Source: Actinobacteria bacterium ATB1 | GTDB lineage: Bacteria > Actinomycetota > Acidimicrobiia > UBA2766 | Direction of reading: 5' to 3' | Assembly (NCBI GenBank): GCA_021404985.1 | Contig: QWHP01000089.1 | Coordinates: forward strand, 1-9,881 | Length of the DNA: 9,881 nt | In this document: positions 6,292-9,881 of the stretch, one piece after another | Layout of the letters: every line of letters starts with the position of its first letter | How positions within the stretch are numbered: the first letter of the stretch is position 1 | Notes under the pieces: generated by a model | What the model was told of the DNA's origin: nothing | Databases searched by the model: none | What the model saw: only the letters and a program-made list of their open reading frames with translations | Translations under genes and position numbers: made by a program

Positions 6292-7296
6292 CGTGGTCTC
6301 AGAGTTGCAGTCGTCGGTGCCGGGTCGTGGGGAACGACAGTTGCGTGCCTGGCCTCACGCAACGTGCCTTCCACGATCCTCTGGGCACGCAGGCCCGAGC
6401 TCGCCGAGGAGATCCGGACGGAAGGTACGAACGGACGGTATCTCCCGGGCTTTCGCCTGTCGTCGAAGCTCGAGGCGACGGTGGACATCGGAGAGGCGTG
6501 CAGCGACGCCGACGTCGTCGTGATGGGCGTCCCCTCACATGGCTTCCGCGAGGTGTTGGAGGACGCGGCCGAGCACATCCGGCCTTGGGTTCCGATCGTG
6601 AGCCTCACGAAGGGATTCGAGCAGGGGACCTTGGACCGCATGTCGGAGGTCATCAGCGAGGTCCTCCCAGGACACCCCATTGCGGTCCTCACGGGTCCGA
6701 ATCTCGCGAGGGAGATCATCGCCGGTTACGCCGCCGGGGCACTGATAGCGACGTCGGACATGCGCATCGCACGCGAGCTCCAGCGCGTCTTCCACTCCGG
6801 CCTCTTCCGTGTGTACGTCGGACGTGACGTCTGCGGGGCGGAGGTCGCCGGTGCGTTGAAGAACGTGATCGCGATCGCTGCCGGCATGGCCGACGGGGTG
6901 GGCGTCGGCGACAACACACGTGCGCTCGTCATCACCCGCGGCCTCGCCGAGCTCACCCGCCTCGGGGTTGCGATGGGCGGGGAGCCCGAGACCTTCGCGG
7001 GTCTCGCCGGCATGGGGGACCTGATGGCGACGTGCATCAGCCCACAGAGCCGGAACAGGCACGTCGGAGAGCAACTCGGGAAAGGCCGGACCATCGACGA
7101 GATCACGCAGGAGATGAACATGGTCGCCGAGGGCGTGAGGACCTGCAAGGTCGTCATGGAGCTCTCGGAGAGGTACGAGGTCGAGATGCCCATCGCCCGT
7201 GAGGTCTTCAAGGTGGTACACGAGGGCTCCTCGGCGATGGCGGCGTACCGGGGTCTCGTGCGCCGGGCCGCCGGGACCGAAGCCGACATCGCGTGA
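6289..7296 (+). CDS. gpsA: NAD(P)-dependent glycerol-3-phosphate dehydrogenase (GpsA)
   Basis: Reduces dihydroxyacetone phosphate to sn-glycerol-3-phosphate, the backbone of phospholipids, in the cytoplasm. The 335 residues begin with the Rossmann motif GAGSWGT (10-16). Further marks are the LTGPNLAREI segment, the catalytic lysine Lys191 in ALKNVIAIAAG (the position of E. coli Lys195), TRGLAELTRLG, FAGLAGMGDLMATC with SRNRHVG, and AEGVRTCKV. The length is normal for the family. It stands alone after a 490-bp noncoding stretch and must have its own promoter, which I cannot place with confidence. plsY and der, frequent partners of gpsA in bacteria, are not next to it here. It is followed after 73 bp by a two-component system, with no clear functional link. 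Confidence 0.97.
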   Translation: MRGLRVAVVGAGSWGTTVACLASRNVPSTILWARRPELAEEIRTEGTNGRYLPGFRLSSKLEATVDIGEACSDADVVVMGVPSHGFREVLEDAAEHIRPWVPIVSLTKGFEQGTLDRMSEVISEVLPGHPIAVLTGPNLAREIIAGYAAGALIATSDMRIARELQRVFHSGLFRVYVGRDVCGAEVAGALKNVIAIAAGMADGVGVGDNTRALVITRGLAELTRLGVAMGGEPETFAGLAGMGDLMATCISPQSRNRHVGEQLGKGRTIDEITQEMNMVAEGVRTCKVVMELSERYEVEMPIAREVFKVVHEGSSAMAAYRGLVRRAAGTEADIA

Positions 7297-7327
7297 TCCT
7301 GCGTGCTTCACATTTCTCGAACAGATC

Positions 7328-7363
7328 GTTGCCCGCGGGCCAACACGTGTCGATCATGATGGG
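7328..7363. promoter_or_regulatory. Palindrome-rich region upstream of the response regulator
   Basis: Three dyads lie close together. They are an imperfect 17-bp dyad at 7328-7344 containing the perfect palindrome GCCCGCGGGC (7331-7340), ACACGTGT at 7343-7350, and ATCATGAT at 7353-7360. TTGCCC at 7329-7334 and GATCAT at 7352-7357 have a 17-bp spacing that would suit a promoter, putting transcription start near 7364. These could be an operator for autoregulation or, for the first, a gpsA terminator stem. It is inferred from sequence symmetry alone. Confidence 0.35.
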
Positions 7364-7369
7364 GTGGCT

Positions 7370-8050
7370 GTGAACAAGGGCACGATCCTCGTCTGTGAGG
7401 ACGAGGACAACATCGCGGAGCTGATCTCGATGTACCTGGCCGAAGAGGGGTTCAGGGTGGTCCGTACCGCAACAGGTGAGGACGCGCTCGTCGAGGTAGA
7501 CCGCTCGGCACCCCGGCTGGCCGTCGTCGACGTCAACCTGCCGGGCATCGACGGTTTCGAGGTGTGCCGCGAGCTGCGGGCGAAGGGACGCGAGCTCCCT
7601 CTCGTGTTCCTCACGGCGCGTGACTCCGAGATCGACAAGGTTCTCGGGCTCGAGATGGGCGGTGACGACTATGTGACCAAGCCGTTCTCTCCCCGCGAGC
7701 TCGTGGCCCGGGTCAAGGCCGTGTTGCGCCGCCAGGGAGGCGGCCCCCAGTCCGACTCGATCGAGATCGACGGCACCGTCGTGGATTCCGGCCGTCGTGA
7801 GGTGCGCAACGCATCGGGGCAGGTCACGTCGCTCACAGCGAAGGAGTTCGACCTCCTCTGGTTCCTCGCCGAGAACTCCGGGCTCGTGATGAGCAGGGAA
7901 CAGATCCTGCGCAGCGTCTGGGGCTACGACTGGGTCGGTGAGACCCGAACCGTGGACGTGCACATCCGCCAGCTTCGCAAGAAGCTCGGTGACGACCCGC
8001 GGATCAGGACGGTCTGGGGGGTCGGCTACCAGCTCGTCGACTCCCGGTGA
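7370..8050 (+). CDS. OmpR/PhoB-family response regulator
   Basis: Two-component transcription factor acting with the kinase encoded directly downstream. The 226-residue product has an N-terminal receiver domain (about 4-118) with the acidic pocket CEDED (9-13), phospho-acceptor Asp54 in VVDVNLPG, Thr82 in FLTARD and Lys104 in TKPFSP. A C-terminal winged-helix DNA-binding domain (about 130-226) has LTAKEFDLLWFL, SREQILRSVWGY, TVDVHIRQLRKKL and the final VWGVGYQL. All phosphorylation residues are present. I start at GTG 7370 (MNKGTILVCEDED), with GGGGTGG just upstream as ribosome site. GTG 7364, two codons earlier, is possible if the mRNA is leaderless there. The frame is open far upstream, but that part overlaps gpsA and lacks family similarity. 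The regulon cannot be read from the sequence. Confidence 0.95.
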   Translation: MNKGTILVCEDEDNIAELISMYLAEEGFRVVRTATGEDALVEVDRSAPRLAVVDVNLPGIDGFEVCRELRAKGRELPLVFLTARDSEIDKVLGLEMGGDDYVTKPFSPRELVARVKAVLRRQGGGPQSDSIEIDGTVVDSGRREVRNASGQVTSLTAKEFDLLWFLAENSGLVMSREQILRSVWGYDWVGETRTVDVHIRQLRKKLGDDPRIRTVWGVGYQLVDSR

Positions 8051-9501
8051 ACACGACGCGGAGGCGTTTCTCCCTGAGGGGCAAGATCTTCCTCGTGATG
8101 CTCGTCGTCACCGGCGCCGCCCTCCTGCTCTCGGGCATCGTGTCGGTGCTGCTCGCACGCCGATCCGTCAACGAGGCGACTCGGGACGAGCTCGGCAAGC
8201 AGGCGGATGTCCTCGTCGACTTCCTCGCCGAACCGTCGATCACCGTGCCCCAGCAGCAGGGCGACAGGCGGGCCGGCCTGGGCCTCTTCACAGCGCTGCT
8301 CCGGCTCGTCAGCCAGGTCGAGTCGGCGGAGATCTACCGGGTCGGACTCGACGGCGTCCTGAGACAACCCGAGCGGATCGACGTCGAGGCCGACCTCCTG
8401 GCCGACTTCGATCCGTCGGTTCTCGACGTCGAGTCCCTCTTGGGCGGTGAACGCCAGTCCGGGCGCCTCCGGGGTCCCGACGGCACTGTCGTGTGGGTCG
8501 CTGCCGGGCTCCAGGGAAGGACGGGAGGGTATGTGTTCGTCCTCTCGGCATCGCCCGAGACCGACCGTACGCTCTGGCGTTCCCCGTTGGCGTTCGCCGG
8601 GATCAGCGCTCTCGCGTTCGCGCTCGCGATGTCGGTCTGGTTCTCGAACAGGCTCACGCGTCCGATCCGTCGGCTCCAGACCGCTGCGGGAGCCATTGCG
8701 GCAGGGGATCTCTCCGCACGCGTCGAGCCCGAGGGTTCGGACGAGGTCGGCGATCTGGCGGAGAGCTTCAACCGGATGGCAGACGAGCTCGAGAGGTCTC
8801 GCCGCGCGGAGCGATCGTTCGTGATGTCGGTGTCCCACGACCTCCGGACTCCCCTGACATCGATCAAGGGTTACGGGGAGGCGATCGCGGACGGCGCGGT
8901 GACCGGGGACGCCGCCGTTCACGCAGGCAAGGTGATCGAGAACGAGGCCGGACGACTCGAGCGTCTGGTTCACGACCTCCTCGATCTGGCGCGTCTCGAC
9001 GCGCGGGAATTCCGACTGCACGAGCAGGTCGTCGACCTCGGAGAGGACCTCGTCGAGCTCTCGGAGTCCTTCGGCCAGAGAGTCGAGGCGGCAAGGCTGT
9101 CGTTCCGCGTGTCGGCTGCGCCCCTTCCCGTCACCCGGACGGATCCCGACCGCGTGGTCCAGGTGGTGGCGAACCTCCTCGAGAACGCGCTGCGGCACAC
9201 GCCCGAGGGAGGCACGATCGAGGTGCGTTGGGCGGCCTGCCCGCCGTCCGAAGGGTTGCCGGGGGGGTCCGTGCGCGTGGACGTGTCGGACACGGGCCGC
9301 GGCATGCCTCCGGACGTTGTCGAGCACGTGTTCGAGCGCCTCTACGTAGCCGAGCACCTGCCGGGGGAGAGGCCGGCGGGCACCGGTCTGGGGCTCGCGA
9401 TCGTGTCCGAGCTCACGCGTGCCCTCGGGGGCACGGTGTCGGTCCGGAGCGAGGTGGGCCGCGGGTCGATCTTCAGTGTCTGGATACCGATCCGTGCCTG
9501 A
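8047..9501 (+). CDS. Transmembrane sensor histidine kinase (HAMP, HisKA, HATPase)
   Basis: Partner kinase of the preceding regulator, starting at GTG 8047 in a GTGA overlap with no Shine-Dalgarno of its own. The order over 484 residues is a basic N-terminus (TTRRRFSLRGK), membrane helix 1 (about 14-37), a ~140-residue extracytoplasmic sensor, membrane helix 2 (about 180-199) and a HAMP linker (about 200-254). The HisKA domain follows with phospho-acceptor His264 in SVSHDLRTPLTSIKGY. The ATPase domain has the N box NLLENALRHTPEGG, G1 box DTGRGMP and G2 box GTGLGLAIV. All catalytic boxes are intact. The extracytoplasmic part has no motif I recognise, so the signal is unknown. It is rich in acidic and hydrophobic residues without cysteines. 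The kinase ends 24 bp before trpC. Confidence 0.95.
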   Translation: MNTTRRRFSLRGKIFLVMLVVTGAALLLSGIVSVLLARRSVNEATRDELGKQADVLVDFLAEPSITVPQQQGDRRAGLGLFTALLRLVSQVESAEIYRVGLDGVLRQPERIDVEADLLADFDPSVLDVESLLGGERQSGRLRGPDGTVVWVAAGLQGRTGGYVFVLSASPETDRTLWRSPLAFAGISALAFALAMSVWFSNRLTRPIRRLQTAAGAIAAGDLSARVEPEGSDEVGDLAESFNRMADELERSRRAERSFVMSVSHDLRTPLTSIKGYGEAIADGAVTGDAAVHAGKVIENEAGRLERLVHDLLDLARLDAREFRLHEQVVDLGEDLVELSESFGQRVEAARLSFRVSAAPLPVTRTDPDRVVQVVANLLENALRHTPEGGTIEVRWAACPPSEGLPGGSVRVDVSDTGRGMPPDVVEHVFERLYVAEHLPGERPAGTGLGLAIVSELTRALGGTVSVRSEVGRGSIFSVWIPIRA

Positions 9502-9513
9502 AGAGGCGACGCG

Positions 9514-9525
9514 TAGCATCCCCTC
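9514..9525 (+). promoter_or_regulatory. Putative -10 element of a leaderless trpC transcript
   Basis: TAGCAT at 9514-9519 is followed by 6 nt and the trpC ATG, the spacing expected if transcription starts on the A of the start codon. No Shine-Dalgarno is within reach (the nearest GAGG, 9503-9506, is 19 nt away). The arrangement matches that in front of hisI. A -35 hexamer is not evident. Confidence 0.5.
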
Positions 9526-9881
9526 ATGCCCGATGTCCTGGCCGAGATCTGTGACGCCAAGCGGCGCCGGGTCGCAGCGCGCAAGCGCGAGCTGCCCGAG
9601 GTGGACCTCTCCGAGGCTTCGCCGGTCCGACCGTTCCATCTCGGGACCTTCGGGATCGTCGCCGAGGTCAAGCGGGCGTCCCCCTCGGCAGGTGAGATCG
9701 CAGTGGCGGCGGACCCCGTCACCCGGGCAGCCGCCTACGTCCGCGGAGGCGCGGCAGCCGTGTCGGTCCTCACGGAGGAAGAGCACTTCGGAGGGTCCCT
9801 CGCCGACCTGAAGTCCGTCCGTTCGGCGGTTGACGTGCCACTGCTCCGCAAGGACTTCATCGTGGACGGATGGCAGATCGA
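9526..9881 (+). CDS. trpC: Indole-3-glycerol phosphate synthase (TrpC), 5' part
   Basis: Closes the indole ring from CdRP in tryptophan synthesis. The first 118 codons are visible and the gene runs off the window. The ATG at 9526 gives MPDVLAEICDAKRRRVAARK, the usual N-terminal helix of the family. Catalytic residues Glu47 and Lys49 are in AEVKRASPS, corresponding to Glu51 and Lys53 of the Sulfolobus enzyme. Lys109 in LLRKDFIVD corresponds to its Lys110. VSVLTEEEHFGGS at 79-91 is also diagnostic. The segment between the first helix and the first barrel strand is rather short. It is separated from trpE by about 4.7 kb, holding ygfZ, gpsA and a two-component system, and likely has its own promoter. 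Confidence 0.95.
   Translation, partial: MPDVLAEICDAKRRRVAARKRELPEVDLSEASPVRPFHLGTFGIVAEVKRASPSAGEIAVAADPVTRAAAYVRGGAAAVSVLTEEEHFGGSLADLKSVRSAVDVPLLRKDFIVDGWQI

Noticed and set aside
5855..6523. Open frame on + running through the gap into gpsA
   Set aside because: It overlaps 235 bp of a certain gene in another frame, has no ribosome site, and has no recognisable motif. Its composition looks like translated noncoding DNA.
7356..7373. Five-codon frame ATG ATG ... TGA overlapping the regulator's GTG start by 4 bp
   Set aside because: Too short to distinguish from chance, with no ribosome site of its own. The overlapping bases are better explained as promoter and ribosome site.
8026..9786. 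Very long antisense open frame (586 codons) over the kinase and trpC
   Set aside because: It lies opposite genes with full sets of family motifs. Its product is rich in Arg, Gly, Asp and His with no domain marks, as expected from the complementary frame of GC-rich coding DNA.

Overview
The window is GC-rich (about two thirds G+C by eye), almost fully coding, and every gene I accept is on the + strand. The gene order, with a monofunctional hisB followed by hisH, hisA, hisF, hisI and trpE, is the order familiar from Actinobacteria. Frequent GTG starts, 1-4 bp stop/start overlaps and two probable leaderless starts with a TANNNT -10 box fit the same group. A deep-branching actinobacterium (for example Acidimicrobiia) is my best guess. 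That is an inference, not a database result.

Layout. Positions 1-29 are probably the last codons of an upstream gene that stops directly against hisB. Positions 30-2825 hold hisB-hisH-hisA-hisF as a tight cluster: IGP dehydratase, the glutaminase subunit of IGP synthase, the ProFAR isomerase and the cyclase subunit. An 83-bp gap with a perfect 14-bp tandem duplication precedes hisI (PRA cyclohydrolase). trpE (anthranilate synthase large subunit) starts 5 bp after hisI, and a YgfZ/GcvT-like folate-binding protein overlaps the end of trpE by 4 bp. The window therefore carries a joined his-trp transcription block.

Positions 5799-6288 are about 490 bp without a convincing gene. They begin with a perfect 14-bp hairpin that looks like a terminator. 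Next comes a nested set of inverted repeats (5864-5985) that can be drawn as one closed RNA fold, then a further hairpin. I could not match this to a known RNA class. It is the part of the window most likely to hold something undescribed.

Positions 6289-7296 encode gpsA (glycerol-3-phosphate dehydrogenase, phospholipid precursor synthesis). After a 73-bp palindrome-rich gap come an OmpR-family response regulator and a membrane histidine kinase overlapping by 4 bp. trpC (indole-3-glycerol phosphate synthase) then begins 24 bp later behind its own probable -10 element and runs off the window. The trp genes are thus interrupted by ygfZ, gpsA and a two-component system.

How the genes work together: HisI, HisA, HisH/HisF and HisB cover several consecutive histidine steps from PRA hydrolysis products to imidazole-acetol phosphate. 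TrpE and TrpC are steps of tryptophan synthesis. HisA, if bifunctional like PriA, would link the two pathways. No mobile element, CRISPR array, tRNA or rRNA was seen. No complete novel protein system is visible.
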